A DNA stretch of 35,779 bases from Bacteroidaceae bacterium (GCA_016280855.1 JAEEHP010000142.1:1-35779), one strand, 5' to 3'. Positions 16,369 through 24,942 are shown, counted from the stretch's first letter. The notes: generated by a model not told the origin, from the sequence alone. A program made the numbers and translations.

Positions 16369-16441
16369 GCGTCCTTAGCTCAGTTGGTAGAGCAATTGAC
16401 TCTTAATCAATGGGTCCAGGGTTCGAGCCCCTGAGGGCGTA
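16369..16441 (+). tRNA. tRNA-Lys (anticodon CTT), copy 1
   Basis: A full cloverleaf of 73 nt. The acceptor stem is GCGTCCT/AGGGCGT with two G-U pairs, the D arm GCTC/GAGC, and the anticodon stem ATTGA/TCAAT around loop CTCTTAA (anticodon CTT, reads AAG). The T arm is CAGGG/CCCTG with loop TTCGAGC, and the discriminator is A. CCA is not encoded. Confidence 0.97.
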
Positions 16442-16470
16442 CACAATAGGCAAGACTTCAACAGTCGGAT

Positions 16471-16543
16471 GCGTCCTTAGCTCAGTTGGTAGAGCAATTG
16501 ACTCTTAATCAATGGGTCCAGGGTTCGAGCCCCTGAGGGCGTA
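16471..16543 (+). tRNA. tRNA-Lys (anticodon CTT), copy 2
   Basis: Identical in all 73 positions to the copy at 16369, from which it is separated by 29 bp. Both are read from the promoter at 16276 and end at the terminator at 16548. It is a recent tandem duplication or is kept identical by gene conversion. Confidence 0.97.
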
Positions 16544-16547
16544 CAAG

Positions 16548-16582
16548 CAGGTCTCACTTACGAGTGGGGCCTGTTTCTTTTT
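16548..16582 (+). terminator. Rho-independent terminator of the tRNA-Lys pair
   Basis: An 11-bp stem (16548-16558 with 16563-16573, including G-U pairs) with a 4-nt loop, followed by TTTCTTTTT. Confidence 0.85.
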
Positions 16583-16585
16583 GCT

Positions 16586-16688
16586 TACATGTATAGACGT
16601 ATCGGGCTACACGTATAGACGTATCGGGTTGCACGTATAGACGTATCGGGTTGCACGTATAGACGTATCGGGTTGCACGTATAGACGT
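16586..16688. repeat. 22-bp tandem repeat array, 4.7 copies
   Basis: Contiguous units of TGCACGTATAGACGTATCGG+GT at 16586, 16608, 16630, 16652 and a partial one from 16674 to 16688. The first two units carry one to three changes; the next two are identical. The GTATAGACGTAT part is nearly self-complementary. The array starts immediately after the tRNA terminator and contains no open frame of note. Confidence 0.9.
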
Positions 16689-16757
16689 GTTTTGGATAAT
16701 GAGGATGTCCTTACGGGTTCAAAAAAGGTCGCAAGGGCTTATTTTTCATGCAAAAAG

Positions 16758-16788
16758 TTGCATATTATGTAAAAAAGTCGTACCTTTG
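16758..16788 (+). promoter_or_regulatory. Promoter of the small winged-helix gene
   Basis: TTG at 16758-16760, a 20-bp spacer and TACCTTTG at 16781-16788. The transcript should have a leader of about 95 nt. Confidence 0.75.
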
Positions 16789-16804
16789 CACCGCTTTTCA
16801 CAAA

Positions 16805-16826
16805 AGGAGGCGCTTTTAGCCCTCCT
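16805..16826 (+). promoter_or_regulatory. Leader hairpin of the winged-helix gene
   Basis: AGGAGG (16805-16810) pairs with CCTCCT (16821-16826), with an inner GC/GC pair pair around TTTTA. A second small hairpin (CAACG/CGTTG) follows at about 16846-16859. It lies close to the 5' end of the mRNA and may stabilise or regulate it. The AGGAGG here is too far from the ATG to be its ribosome site. Confidence 0.4.
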
Positions 16827-16888
16827 GCAATAAACAAAACAAGGCAACGTTATCGTTGTATTTAATTAACTTTAAGGTAAAAAGAATT

Positions 16889-17089
16889 ATGTTTGCAAAA
16901 GCAGGTGAAATCGCAGGTGCCATTTGGACGGCACTCAACGAAAATGGCGCTCTCAACGCTAAGGATCTGAAGAAGGCCGCAAAGGCTAAGAGCGAGAAGG
17001 ATCTCTATCTCGGTCTGGGTTGGCTGCTCCGTGAGGACAAGCTCAACGTCGAAGGCGATGAGAAGGATCCCGTCTTCAGCCTCAAGTAA
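16889..17089 (+). CDS. Small winged-helix domain protein (DUF2582 type)
   Basis: A 66-residue protein consisting of one winged helix-turn-helix domain: helix (AGEIAGAIWTALNEN), then ALNAKDLKKAAK, then SEKDLYLGLGWLLREDKL and a two-strand wing (LNVEGDEKDPVFSLK). This matches the DUF2582 family common in Bacteroidetes, of unknown function and presumed nucleic-acid binding. I chose the ATG at 16889 over a frame extension to 16856 because the family begins at MFAKAGEIAG-like sequence. It is monocistronic, with a strong promoter and a strong terminator on either side, which suggests high expression. Confidence 0.88.
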   Translation: MFAKAGEIAGAIWTALNENGALNAKDLKKAAKAKSEKDLYLGLGWLLREDKLNVEGDEKDPVFSLK

Positions 17090-17116
17090 GACGAATTGAT
17101 TGAAAAATCACACGAT

Positions 17117-17155
17117 TTCCCCTGTGAGTGCAAGGCACTTTGCAGGGGATTTTTG
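17117..17155 (+). terminator. Rho-independent terminator after the winged-helix gene
   Basis: CCCCTG (17119-17124) pairs with CAGGGG (17143-17148), with an inner AGTGC/GCACT stem, followed by ATTTTTG. Confidence 0.85.
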
Positions 17156-17204
17156 CGTTTTGTACATTATTTATGGCCTTTTTAATGAAAAACGGGGCTT
17201 TCAA

Positions 17205-17236
17205 TTTGTGAAAATCACATTCTTTTTGTACCTTTG
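17205..17236 (+). promoter_or_regulatory. Promoter of lepA, placed for a leaderless mRNA
   Basis: TTTG at 17205-17208, a 20-bp spacer and TACCTTTG at 17229-17236, followed directly by CGCCC and the lepA ATG at 17242. In promoters of this type transcription starts about 5-7 nt after the box, that is at or within two bases of the start codon. Confidence 0.8.
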
Positions 17237-17241
17237 CGCCC

Positions 17242-19026
17242 ATGAAACATATTAGGAACTTCTGTATCATTGCTCATATCGACCATGGCAAGAGCACCTT
17301 GGCCGATCGTTTGCTGGAGCGCACCAACACCATTCAGGTCACTGAGGGGCAGATGCTCGACGATATGGATCTGGAGCGTGAACGTGGCATCACCATTAAG
17401 AGCCACGCCATCCAAATGGAATATGAGCGCGACGGACAGAAGTATATCCTCAACCTCATCGACACTCCGGGACACGTTGACTTCTCCTACGAGGTGAGCC
17501 GATCCATCGCCGCATGCGAAGGGGCTTTGCTCGTCGTCGATGCCACACAAGGCGTGCAGGCCCAGACCATCTCCAACCTTTACATGGCCATTGACCACGA
17601 TTTGGAAATCATCCCCGTCGTGAACAAATGCGATATGCCCAACGCCATGCCTGAGGAGGTGGAGGACGAGATCATCGACCTGCTGGGCTGCAAGCGCGAA
17701 GAGATAATCCGTGCCAGCGGCAAGACTGGGCAGGGCGTCGATGACATCCTGAATGCCGTGGTCGATCGCATCCCCTGTCCCACGGGCGACGAGAGTGCAC
17801 CTCTACAGGCGCTCATCTTCGACTCCGTGTTCAACTCGTTCCGTGGCATTATTGCTTATTTCAAGATTGTCAACGGTAGCATCCGAAAAGGCGACAACGT
17901 CGTGTTCATCAACACCGGCAAGGAATACAATGCCGACGAGATCGGTGTGCTGAAGATGGATATGGTTCCTCGTCAGGAACTCCATTGCGGCGACGTAGGA
18001 TATATCGTCAGCGGCATCAAGACAGCCACGGAAGTCAAGGTGGGCGACACGATAACGCATGTTCAGTCGTTGGGCAAGGTCAATGCCATTGCCGGTTTCG
18101 AGGAAGTGAAACCCATGGTGTTCGCTGGTGTCTATCCCATCGAAACGGAGGACTACGAGAACTTGCGCGCTTCCTTGGAGAAGCTGCAGCTGAACGATGC
18201 CTCGCTGACATTCCAGCCCGAGTCGTCAGTCGCCTTGGGCTTCGGCTTCCGTTGCGGCTTCCTCGGTCTGTTGCACATGGAGATCGTCCAGGAACGTTTG
18301 GATCGCGAGTTCAACATGGACGTCATCACGACCGTTCCCAACGTATCCTACATGGTTTACGACAAACAGGGCGAGGTGAAGGAGGTGCATAATCCAGCCG
18401 GAATGCCCGACCCGACGCTCATCGACCGTATCGAGGAACCCTACATTCACGCTTCCGTTATCACCACGTCTAATTTCATCGGTCCCATCATGACGCTTTG
18501 CCTCGGCAAACGCGGAGAACTCATCAAGCAGGATTTCATCAGCGGCAACCGCGTGGAGATACAGTTTGCTATGCCTTTGGGCGAGATCGTCATCGACTTC
18601 TACGATAAGCTGAAGAGCATCTCGAAGGGTTACGCTTCGTTTGACTACCATCAGGCCGGATTCCGTCCGTCGAAGCTTGTGAAGCTCGACATCTTGCTCA
18701 ATGGCGAGCCTGTCGATGCCCTGTCCACGTTGACACACGTCGATAACTCGGTGGACTTCGGTCGGCGTATGTGTGAGAAACTCAAGGAATTACTACCGCG
18801 CCAACAGTTCGACATCGCCATACAGGCAGCTATCGGCGCCAAAATCATAGCTCGCGAAACCGTAAAACAAGTGCGAAAGGATGTCACTGCAAAATGCTAT
18901 GGAGGTGATATCAGCCGCAAACGCAAATTGCTCGAGAAGCAGAAGCGAGGAAAGAAACGTATGAAGCAAATCGGTAACGTGCAGGTGCCGCAAAAGGCAT
19001 TCCTGGCCGTTCTAAAATTGGATTAA
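17242..19026 (+). CDS. lepA: Elongation factor 4 (LepA), ribosomal back-translocase GTPase
   Basis: A 594-residue translational GTPase. The G1 loop is AHIDHGKST (11-19), followed by the G2 region [14 protein letters not shown]3 DTPGHVDF and G4 NKCDMP. The EF-G-like domains and the LepA-specific C-terminal domain follow, with the conserved [19 protein letters not shown] region near the end. LepA acts on stalled or mis-translocated ribosomes and in initiation and biogenesis. The start [19 protein letters not shown] aligns with the E. coli start, so the ATG at 17242 is secure even though the promoter leaves essentially no leader. The crp-like gene follows 12 bp after the stop behind GGAGAG. Confidence 0.98.
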   Translation: MKHIRNFCIIAHIDHGKSTLADRLLERTNTIQVTEGQMLDDMDLERERGITIKSHAIQMEYERDGQKYILNLIDTPGHVDFSYEVSRSIAACEGALLVVDATQGVQAQTISNLYMAIDHDLEIIPVVNKCDMPNAMPEEVEDEIIDLLGCKREEIIRASGKTGQGVDDILNAVVDRIPCPTGDESAPLQALIFDSVFNSFRGIIAYFKIVNGSIRKGDNVVFINTGKEYNADEIGVLKMDMVPRQELHCGDVGYIVSGIKTATEVKVGDTITHVQSLGKVNAIAGFEEVKPMVFAGVYPIETEDYENLRASLEKLQLNDASLTFQPESSVALGFGFRCGFLGLLHMEIVQERLDREFNMDVITTVPNVSYMVYDKQGEVKEVHNPAGMPDPTLIDRIEEPYIHASVITTSNFIGPIMTLCLGKRGELIKQDFISGNRVEIQFAMPLGEIVIDFYDKLKSISKGYASFDYHQAGFRPSKLVKLDILLNGEPVDALSTLTHVDNSVDFGRRMCEKLKELLPRQQFDIAIQAAIGAKIIARETVKQVRKDVTAKCYGGDISRKRKLLEKQKRGKKRMKQIGNVQVPQKAFLAVLKLD

Positions 19027-19038
19027 GGAGAGATTTCT

Positions 19039-19620
19039 ATGGACAAACGAAGAGACATTGCACGCGAGATAGCTCGACGCTATTGCACGCTTTCAACCCA
19101 GGGCATCACCACGCTGTCTGAACTCTTGGTGCCGTACAAGGTAGCCAAGGGGGAGAAATTGCTAAAGGAGGGTGATGTATGTAAGTTCATGTACTATGTT
19201 GAGAAGGGTATGGTTAGACAGTTCTACTACAAGAACGGTCGTGATGTGACGGAACACTTCTCCTACGAAGGGCGCATCGTAATCTGTATCGAGAGTTTCC
19301 TCAAGCAGAATCCATCGCGACTGATGGTAGAAGCGTTGGAGAACTCCTGGCTCTTCGGCATTCCCCACGATGCCCTGCTCGCTCTGGTAGAGACCGACAA
19401 GGAAATGGCGCGTTTCTATCGTTGCATCCTCGAACATGCCCTTATCTCTTCGCAAGAACACGCTGACAGCCAGCGCTTTGAGAATGCCACCGAACGCTAC
19501 GTTCGTCTTCTTAAGAGTAAGCCGGAGATTATCCTCCGCGCTCCTATGGTTCACGTGGCCTCGTTCTTGCAGATGACGCCTGAGACACTAAGTCGCGTCC
19601 GCTCTGCTCATGTTGACTAA
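19039..19620 (+). CDS. Crp/Fnr family transcriptional regulator
   Basis: A 193-residue regulator. An N-terminal cyclic-nucleotide-binding-like beta-roll (about 25-120: GEKLLKEGDVCKFMYYVEKG, REQ-like VRQFYYKNGRDVTEHF) is followed by a long dimer helix and a C-terminal winged HTH, with recognition helix in VASFLQMTPETLSRVRS. There are no Fnr-type cysteines, and the cAMP-contact residues (RSSA-type) are absent, so the ligand is unknown. It starts 12 bp after lepA and overlaps the rRNA methyltransferase start by 11 bp, so it is co-translated with it. Confidence 0.92.
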   Translation: MDKRRDIAREIARRYCTLSTQGITTLSELLVPYKVAKGEKLLKEGDVCKFMYYVEKGMVRQFYYKNGRDVTEHFSYEGRIVICIESFLKQNPSRLMVEALENSWLFGIPHDALLALVETDKEMARFYRCILEHALISSQEHADSQRFENATERYVRLLKSKPEIILRAPMVHVASFLQMTPETLSRVRSAHVD

Positions 19621-20377
19621 AGCTACAATCCGCCTCGTCACATCCCTACGTCAACGCAAGTTCCGTCGTCAAGAAGGATTGTTTGTTGCCGAAGGGCCTC
19701 GGCTCATCGGCGAATTGTTACCTGTGTTTCGTTGCCGTCTGTTATTGGCTACTGAGGAATGGGCTAAGGACAATACTGCCGCCATTGGCGTTCATCCATC
19801 AGAAATCATCACTCACGACGAACTCTCGCGCATCAGCGCTTTGCAAACGCCCCAGCAAGTCGTTGCCTTGTTCGAAATCCCCTCCTTTTCCGCCCCCGAT
19901 GCTCCTTCGTTGAAGGGCTTGCACATCGCTCTCGACGGTGTGCAGGATCCAGGCAATCTCGGCACTATCATTCGCGTAGCCGACTGGTTCGGAATCCATC
20001 ATCTCTGGTGCTCGTCCCAGACCGCTGACGTGTGGAATCCTAAGGTCGTACAAGCCACGATGGGTGGCATCGCCCGTGTTCAAGTGCATTATGTCGAGCT
20101 GCCGTCGTTTCTCTCCTCGCTGCCCTCCGGCTTTCCTGTTTATGACACGAAGCTCGACGGCCAGTCCCTCTGGCACGAACCCTTGTCGGGCGATGGCATT
20201 ATCGTTATGGGCAACGAAGGTAATGGCGTGTCCGACGAGGTCAGCGCCTTGTGTCAGCGCCATTTGTTTATTCCTAATTACCCGTCCGACCAGCCTACGA
20301 CCGAGAGCTTGAACGTTGCCATGGCTACAGGCATCGTGCTGGCCGAGTTCCGACGTCGTCAAGATATTCCAATGTAG
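19610..20377 (+). CDS. TrmH/SpoU family RNA 2'-O-methyltransferase
   Basis: A 255-residue SPOUT methyltransferase that methylates a ribose in rRNA or tRNA with SAM. The N-terminal substrate-binding domain (KFRRQEGLFVAEGPRLIGEL, 17-36) is followed by the SPOUT knot: motif 1 DGVQDPGNLGTIIR, motif 2 VMGNEGNGVSDEV and motif 3 TTESLNVAMATGIVLAEF. It overlaps the upstream regulator gene and precedes tamL by 47 bp. The target base cannot be read from the sequence. Confidence 0.93.
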   Translation: MLTKATIRLVTSLRQRKFRRQEGLFVAEGPRLIGELLPVFRCRLLLATEEWAKDNTAAIGVHPSEIITHDELSRISALQTPQQVVALFEIPSFSAPDAPSLKGLHIALDGVQDPGNLGTIIRVADWFGIHHLWCSSQTADVWNPKVVQATMGGIARVQVHYVELPSFLSSLPSGFPVYDTKLDGQSLWHEPLSGDGIIVMGNEGNGVSDEVSALCQRHLFIPNYPSDQPTTESLNVAMATGIVLAEFRRRQDIPM

Positions 20378-20424
20378 TCTCAATTGACGTGTTGCTTCAT
20401 CTATAATTGCATTCGTTTTCAGTT

Positions 20425-22755
20425 ATGTGTCGTCGCGCTCATCTGCTCCTCATCCTCTGCTTGTTCCCGCTGCTGTGTGGGCTGCTTGCCGGTTGTGCTC
20501 CTGAGCGTTTTCTTCAAGATGATGAATTGTTGCTGGATCGCATTTCGTTGAAGGCCGACGACGATGATGTGCCCACGAACCAGCTTAGCGGTTATGTGCG
20601 TCAGCATCCCAATTCCCGTTGGTTCAGCCTTTTCAAGGTGCCTCTCGGTGTCTATTGCATCAGCGGCACCGACAGTACACGCCGTGTGAATCGATTCTTC
20701 CGTAAGATCGGCGAGGCACCAGTCGTTTTCGATAGTGTTCAGGCTGAGCGCGGACGTGAGAACATGGAAGCTGCCGTACGCAATCTCGGTTTCCTCAACG
20801 CTGAGGTGGATGTTCAGAAACGCCTCCGCAAACGCAAATTGTCGCTTTCCTTTAATATCCGTGCCCATGAGCGCTACACTGTCAGCTCTATCACCCGCAT
20901 CGTGGAAGATCCTATACTGGATTCCTTGATCACTTCAGATTGGGACGAGAGCTTGCTGTATGAAGGTATGCCATTCGACATCAATCAATTGGAGATGGAA
21001 CGAAGTCGCATCACATCCCTGCTGCAGAACGCCGGTTATCAACGCTTCAACAAGAGTTTCGTACGTTTTGATGCAGATACTACTCAGGCGCCTCTGCAGG
21101 TAGCTTTAACCCTTCGCATACCGTTGTACCGTGAGAACTATGCCGATAGTCTGCATTTGCATCCTCGTTACCGTTTGGGGCAGGTCTATTTCCTGACCGA
21201 TGTGGAACGGAGCCAGATTCAGAACCCCAGTAGCGACATCGACAGCTTCAGCGTTCGTGACATCCATTTCTTCCAGCGTGGCAACACGAGGCTACGCCCC
21301 TCTTTCCTCATGGGTAAATCCGAGCTCCAACCAGGAAGCCTCTATCGCGAATCCGATGTCCAGAACACCTATGCTAATCTTTCTTCGCTGTCGGCCGTGG
21401 TGGGCGCCAATCTCACATTGGATGCCTCTCCGCGTGCGTCCGACGAATTGGATGCTTATGTCAACTTGTTGATGGCCAAACATCATGGTGTATCCGCTGA
21501 ACTCGAAGGCACCAATTCGGCCGGCGATCTTGGCGCTGCCGTCAGTCTGGGCTATCAGAATCGTAACATCTTCCGTCGGTCGGCGATGTTTTCGCTGGAG
21601 CTTCGCGGTGCCTTTGAGGCCATCAAAGGCTTGGAGGGTTATGCCGATCAGAACTATATAGAATATGGTGTCGAGGCAGACCTCAATTTCCCTGAGTTCC
21701 GTTTCCCCTTCCTTTCGCGCAAGTTCCGCCAGTCGGCTAAGGCACAGAGCATCGCTTCGCTGATGTTCGATTCGCAGGATCGCCCTGAGTTCCATCGCCG
21801 TGTGCTCACAGCAGCCTGGCGCTATCGTTGGAATCAGGACAACATGAAGCGTCAGCATCGCATCGATCTCATAGACTTGAACTATGTCTTCATGCCTTGG
21901 ATATCAGAGACTTTCCGCAAAGAATATCTGGCCGACAACGGTAGCCGTAATGCCATCCTGCGCTACAATTACGAGAACCTGTTCATCATGAAGTGGGGCT
22001 ATAATTTCCACTACACCAGCCTTCCTCCCACGGCTCAGGGTTCTTCCTATGGAACCAATGCCTACAGCATTCGTTTGGCCATCGAAACGGCAGGTAATCT
22101 CCTCTATGGCGTATCCAATCTCTTCCATACACAATACTCCGAGTCGCTGAGGGCCTATACGCTTTTCAACATTGCCTATGCTGAATATGTGAAGTTGGAT
22201 TTCGATTTTTCCAAGAGTTTCCGTTTCGATGATCGTAATTCTTTTGCCACTCACATTGCTTTCGGCATTGCTTATCCTTATGGCAATTCTAAAGTCCTAC
22301 CCTATGAAAAACGCTATTTCTCCGGAGGCGCCAACAGCGTTCGTGGATGGAGTGTTCGCAGTTTGGGTCCTGGTAGTTTCAGCGGTTCCGACGGTCGCGT
22401 GGATTTTATTCGTCAGACGGGTGATGTTCGCCTCGACATGAACGTGGAGTGGCGGAGCCATCTGTTCTGGAAAATCGATGGTGCTGTATTTCTCGATGCC
22501 GGCAACATTTGGACGCTGCGCGAATACGAGGAACAACCGGGTGGCCAGTTCAAGCTCAACAAGTTTTGGAAGCAGATAGCCGTGTCCTATGGTCTGGGGT
22601 TCCGTCTAAACTTCGGATACTTCATCCTGCGACTCGACGGCGGCATGAAAGCCATCAATCCGGCTTACGAAAAAGGACGACTCCGTTACCCCATCATTCA
22701 TCCTCGCATGAAACGCGATTTCCAGCTTCATTTTGCCGTCGGATTACCTTTCTAA
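20425..22755 (+). CDS. BamA/TamA family outer membrane lipoprotein (TamL-like)
   Basis: A 776-residue Omp85-superfamily protein. The signal peptide ends in lipobox LAGC (Cys24), the mark of the Bacteroidetes lipidated TamA homologue TamL. Residues 25 to about 390 hold POTRA-like repeats (for example RYTVSSITRIVEDPILDSLI and the RENMEAAVRNLGFLNAEVDV string). The 16-strand barrel follows, with the family loop NSVRGWSVRSLGPG and a terminal beta-signal ending in Phe. It inserts or exports outer-membrane proteins, usually with TamB. I chose the ATG at 20425; an in-frame TTG at 20407 would add six residues before the signal peptide. No tamB follows: the next gene is a metallo-beta-lactamase-fold gene with its own promoter box. 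Confidence 0.9.
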   Translation: MCRRAHLLLILCLFPLLCGLLAGCAPERFLQDDELLLDRISLKADDDDVPTNQLSGYVRQHPNSRWFSLFKVPLGVYCISGTDSTRRVNRFFRKIGEAPVVFDSVQAERGRENMEAAVRNLGFLNAEVDVQKRLRKRKLSLSFNIRAHERYTVSSITRIVEDPILDSLITSDWDESLLYEGMPFDINQLEMERSRITSLLQNAGYQRFNKSFVRFDADTTQAPLQVALTLRIPLYRENYADSLHLHPRYRLGQVYFLTDVERSQIQNPSSDIDSFSVRDIHFFQRGNTRLRPSFLMGKSELQPGSLYRESDVQNTYANLSSLSAVVGANLTLDASPRASDELDAYVNLLMAKHHGVSAELEGTNSAGDLGAAVSLGYQNRNIFRRSAMFSLELRGAFEAIKGLEGYADQNYIEYGVEADLNFPEFRFPFLSRKFRQSAKAQSIASLMFDSQDRPEFHRRVLTAAWRYRWNQDNMKRQHRIDLIDLNYVFMPWISETFRKEYLADNGSRNAILRYNYENLFIMKWGYNFHYTSLPPTAQGSSYGTNAYSIRLAIETAGNLLYGVSNLFHTQYSESLRAYTLFNIAYAEYVKLDFDFSKSFRFDDRNSFATHIAFGIAYPYGNSKVLPYEKRYFSGGANSVRGWSVRSLGPGSFSGSDGRVDFIRQTGDVRLDMNVEWRSHLFWKIDGAVFLDAGNIWTLREYEEQPGGQFKLNKFWKQIAVSYGLGFRLNFGYFILRLDGGMKAINPAYEKGRLRYPIIHPRMKRDFQLHFAVGLPF

Positions 22756-22819
22756 TGTCTTTTATTGTAAAAAGACCAAAAAAAGTATAAGAAGGTAGCC
22801 AACTTTTCTCATTTTTCAT

Positions 22820-22827
22820 TAACTTTG
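22820..22827 (+). promoter_or_regulatory. -7 promoter box before the MBL-fold gene
   Basis: TAACTTTG, 24 bp upstream of the ATG at 22852. No clear -33 partner. Confidence 0.55.
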
Positions 22828-22851
22828 CGGCGGAATTTAAAATATAACGCT

Positions 22852-23658
22852 ATGCTGAAGTTCATCTGTTTAGGCAGCGGCAGCAGTGGAAACTGCTATT
22901 ACCTGTCTACTGAGACCACGGCAATACTGATTGACGTAGGCTTGACAATGCGCACGCTTAAACGTCATTTTCAGACCTTTGGCCTCTCTTTCAGCCGCAT
23001 CAATGCCATCCTGATTACTCACGATCACGCCGACCACATTAAGGCTGTCGGTAAGATTGCAGCCGAGTATGCTATTCCCATCTATTCGACGGCAGAAGTT
23101 CATGAAGGCATTGCACGCAACTATTGTGTCTCGCCCCAGTTGAAGCCTGAGAGTAAATTCTTCTTACAAAAGGATGTGTCATTCGACATCGGCGACCTCC
23201 ACATCACGCCTTTCGAAGTGCCTCACGACAGCAACGACTGCGTTGGCTATCGTATTGAGCACGAAGGCATACGTTTCAGCTTGATCACCGACATCGGCCA
23301 CGTCACCGAACGTGTGAAAGAAGAAGTCGAGAAAGCCAACTACCTTGTGCTTGAGAGTAATCACGATTCGGAGATGCTTATGGCGGGTCCATATCCGGCA
23401 CATCTGAAGGGACGCATCAGCGGACCCGAGGGCCATTTGAGCAACCGCGAAGCCGCTGAGCTGCTGGCAAATTCATCCAGTCCAGCTTTGCGACACGTTT
23501 GGCTGTGCCACCTCAGCGAGGAGAACAACCATCCCGAGTTGGCGCGCAAGACGGTGGATGCTGTGCTGCGCAGCTATGGCATCGTACCTGGCGTTGATTT
23601 CAACTTCGACGTGTTGCGCCGCAAGGTGCCGAGTGAATGCTATGAGCTCGTTCCTTAG
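22852..23658 (+). CDS. Metallo-beta-lactamase-fold hydrolase (YycJ/WalJ-like)
   Basis: A 268-residue MBL-fold protein. It starts KFICLGSGSSGNCYYL, and the metal motif HDHADH (57-62) lies in ITHDHADHIKAVG. Further ligands are likely in PHDSND, TDIGH and the C-terminal WLCHLSEENN. This pattern is that of YycJ/WalJ, related to exonuclease-type MBL nucleases and implicated in mismatch-repair-like DNA processing. The ATG at 22852 is preferred to an in-frame TTG at 22825, which overlaps the promoter box. Its TAG stop overlaps the stop of the convergent Cys-rich gene. Confidence 0.9.
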   Translation: MLKFICLGSGSSGNCYYLSTETTAILIDVGLTMRTLKRHFQTFGLSFSRINAILITHDHADHIKAVGKIAAEYAIPIYSTAEVHEGIARNYCVSPQLKPESKFFLQKDVSFDIGDLHITPFEVPHDSNDCVGYRIEHEGIRFSLITDIGHVTERVKEEVEKANYLVLESNHDSEMLMAGPYPAHLKGRISGPEGHLSNREAAELLANSSSPALRHVWLCHLSEENNHPELARKTVDAVLRSYGIVPGVDFNFDVLRRKVPSECYELVP

Positions 23659-23882
23659 AAGTTATCTCCTTCCTCGTAATGGTCAAAATGAACAACCTCA
23701 TGGTTGACGTTGCCTGAAGTCTGAAACAATTTGCATTGGCGGTCGCATTCTGCGACGAAGCGTTCGTCGTAGATTTTGCAGTAGGCCACGATCGGGTTGT
23801 TGCTCCATTGCATGAGCTTGGCATGAATGCACTTCGCACAGCAAATTATGGATTTATTGTCCTTGTACTTGTTAGAGGCCAT
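23655..23882 (-). CDS. Small cysteine-rich protein, function unknown
   Basis: A 75-residue protein with six cysteines: CCAKC near residues 14-18, then YCKIYDE, then ECDRQCK. The spacing (C-x2-C ... C ... C-x3-C) suggests a small metal-binding, probably zinc, domain. There is no signal peptide. Its stop (23655-23657) overlaps the stop of the convergent MBL gene, so there is no room for a terminator between them. The upstream sequence has only a poor -7 match (TAACTTCG, 23911-23918). It is not one of the large families I know, but codon use and the conserved-looking Cys pattern favour a real gene. Confidence 0.65.
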   Translation of the reverse strand: MASNKYKDNKSIICCAKCIHAKLMQWSNNPIVAYCKIYDERFVAECDRQCKLFQTSGNVNHEVVHFDHYEEGDNF

Positions 23883-23977
23883 AGTAGGCAGAAAGATTGG
23901 TTTTCGGCTGCGAAGTTACACAAAAATTGAGAAATAATCATCAAATACACAAAAAATCTTTTTTCCTCCGACATTAT

Positions 23978-24940
23978 ATGTTCATTGATATCCTCATTAC
24001 CATCCTTGGCGCGGCACTTGTCCTCGTCGGTGCAGACAAACTGACGGACGGAGCCGTAGGCCTTGCCCGTCGTTTCCAAATCCCAGAGTTGGTCATTGGT
24101 CTCACCATTGTAGCTTTCGGCACTTCGTTGCCTGAGTTCATCGTCAGTCTTCTGGCGAGTTTCAACCATGCTCCAGCGATGAGCATTGGCAATATTGTGG
24201 GCAGCAACCTTTTCAACACATTGATGATAGTAGGCTTCTCGGCATTGGTTTGTCCCATTGTGGTGTCCAAAGGCACGGTTTCCAAGGATATTCCTCTGTC
24301 GCTGCTGTCGGCCATAGTGCTTCCGGCTCTGGCTTTGGACACGATCATCAGTCAGTCGGGTAGTACCGATGTGCTTTCGCGTGGTGATGGCATCGTGCTT
24401 CTTGGCTTCTTCGTCATCTTCATGGCTTATTCCTTCTCTTTGGCTAAAGGCAACGGTTTTGGACAAACCGAAGAATCCTCCGAGCCTGATATGCCCATGT
24501 GGAAGATCATCACCTTCCTGCTTCTAGGCTTGGCCGGGCTCATCGGCGGCGGCGAACTGTTCGTTCATGGAGCGACGGGTGTAGCTCGTTCGTTGGGCGT
24601 CGGCGAGGCAGTCATCGGTCTGACCTTAGTAGCCGGCGGCACTTCACTTCCTGAATTGGCCACCAGCGTCATTGCCGCCCGTAAGGGTCAGAGTGCTATG
24701 GCCATCGGCAATGTCGTTGGCAGTAACTTGTTTAATATCTTCTGGATTCTCGGCTGTTGCGCCTGTGTCGTTCCGCTTCCCGTTGACGGGATTGTGTGGA
24801 CCGACTTCGCCATGCTTCTCTTGGCAAATGTGCTGTTCTGGCTGTTTGCCCGCACGAGTCATCGTGTGGTTCGTTGGGAAGGTGGCGTGTTGGTGTTATG
24901 CTATGTGGCCTACATCGCCTACCTTATCAGCCAGGTCTGA
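23978..24940 (+). CDS. Calcium/sodium antiporter (CaCA family, YrbG-like)
   Basis: A 320-residue inner-membrane exchanger with about ten hydrophobic segments and the two inverted alpha repeats of the family. Alpha-1 is ADKLTDGAVGLARRFQIPE followed by GLTIVAFGTSLPEF (41-54). Alpha-2 is GGELFVHGATGVARSLGVGE followed by GLTLVAGGTSLPELATS. The acidic residues in both GTSLPE motifs bind the ions. I chose the ATG at 23978, since the upstream extension (from 23897) is hydrophilic and overlaps the promoter region of the divergent Cys-rich gene. The 3' end lies 2 bp from the end of the convergent secreted-protein gene. Confidence 0.95.
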   Translation: MFIDILITILGAALVLVGADKLTDGAVGLARRFQIPELVIGLTIVAFGTSLPEFIVSLLASFNHAPAMSIGNIVGSNLFNTLMIVGFSALVCPIVVSKGTVSKDIPLSLLSAIVLPALALDTIISQSGSTDVLSRGDGIVLLGFFVIFMAYSFSLAKGNGFGQTEESSEPDMPMWKIITFLLLGLAGLIGGGELFVHGATGVARSLGVGEAVIGLTLVAGGTSLPELATSVIAARKGQSAMAIGNVVGSNLFNIFWILGCCACVVPLPVDGIVWTDFAMLLLANVLFWLFARTSHRVVRWEGGVLVLCYVAYIAYLISQV

Positions 24941-24942
24941 GG

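Noticed and set aside
16369..16543. tRNA pair as an attachment site of an integrated element
   Set aside because: No integrase gene and no direct repeat of the tRNA 3' end are seen beyond the second complete tRNA copy; the two copies are whole genes.
16586..16688. Possible CRISPR array
   Set aside because: The 22-bp units are contiguous with no unique spacers, and no cas gene is present.
20407..20424. TTG start for the TamL-like protein
   Set aside because: The ATG at 20425 leads directly into a good lipoprotein signal peptide; the six extra residues are not needed.
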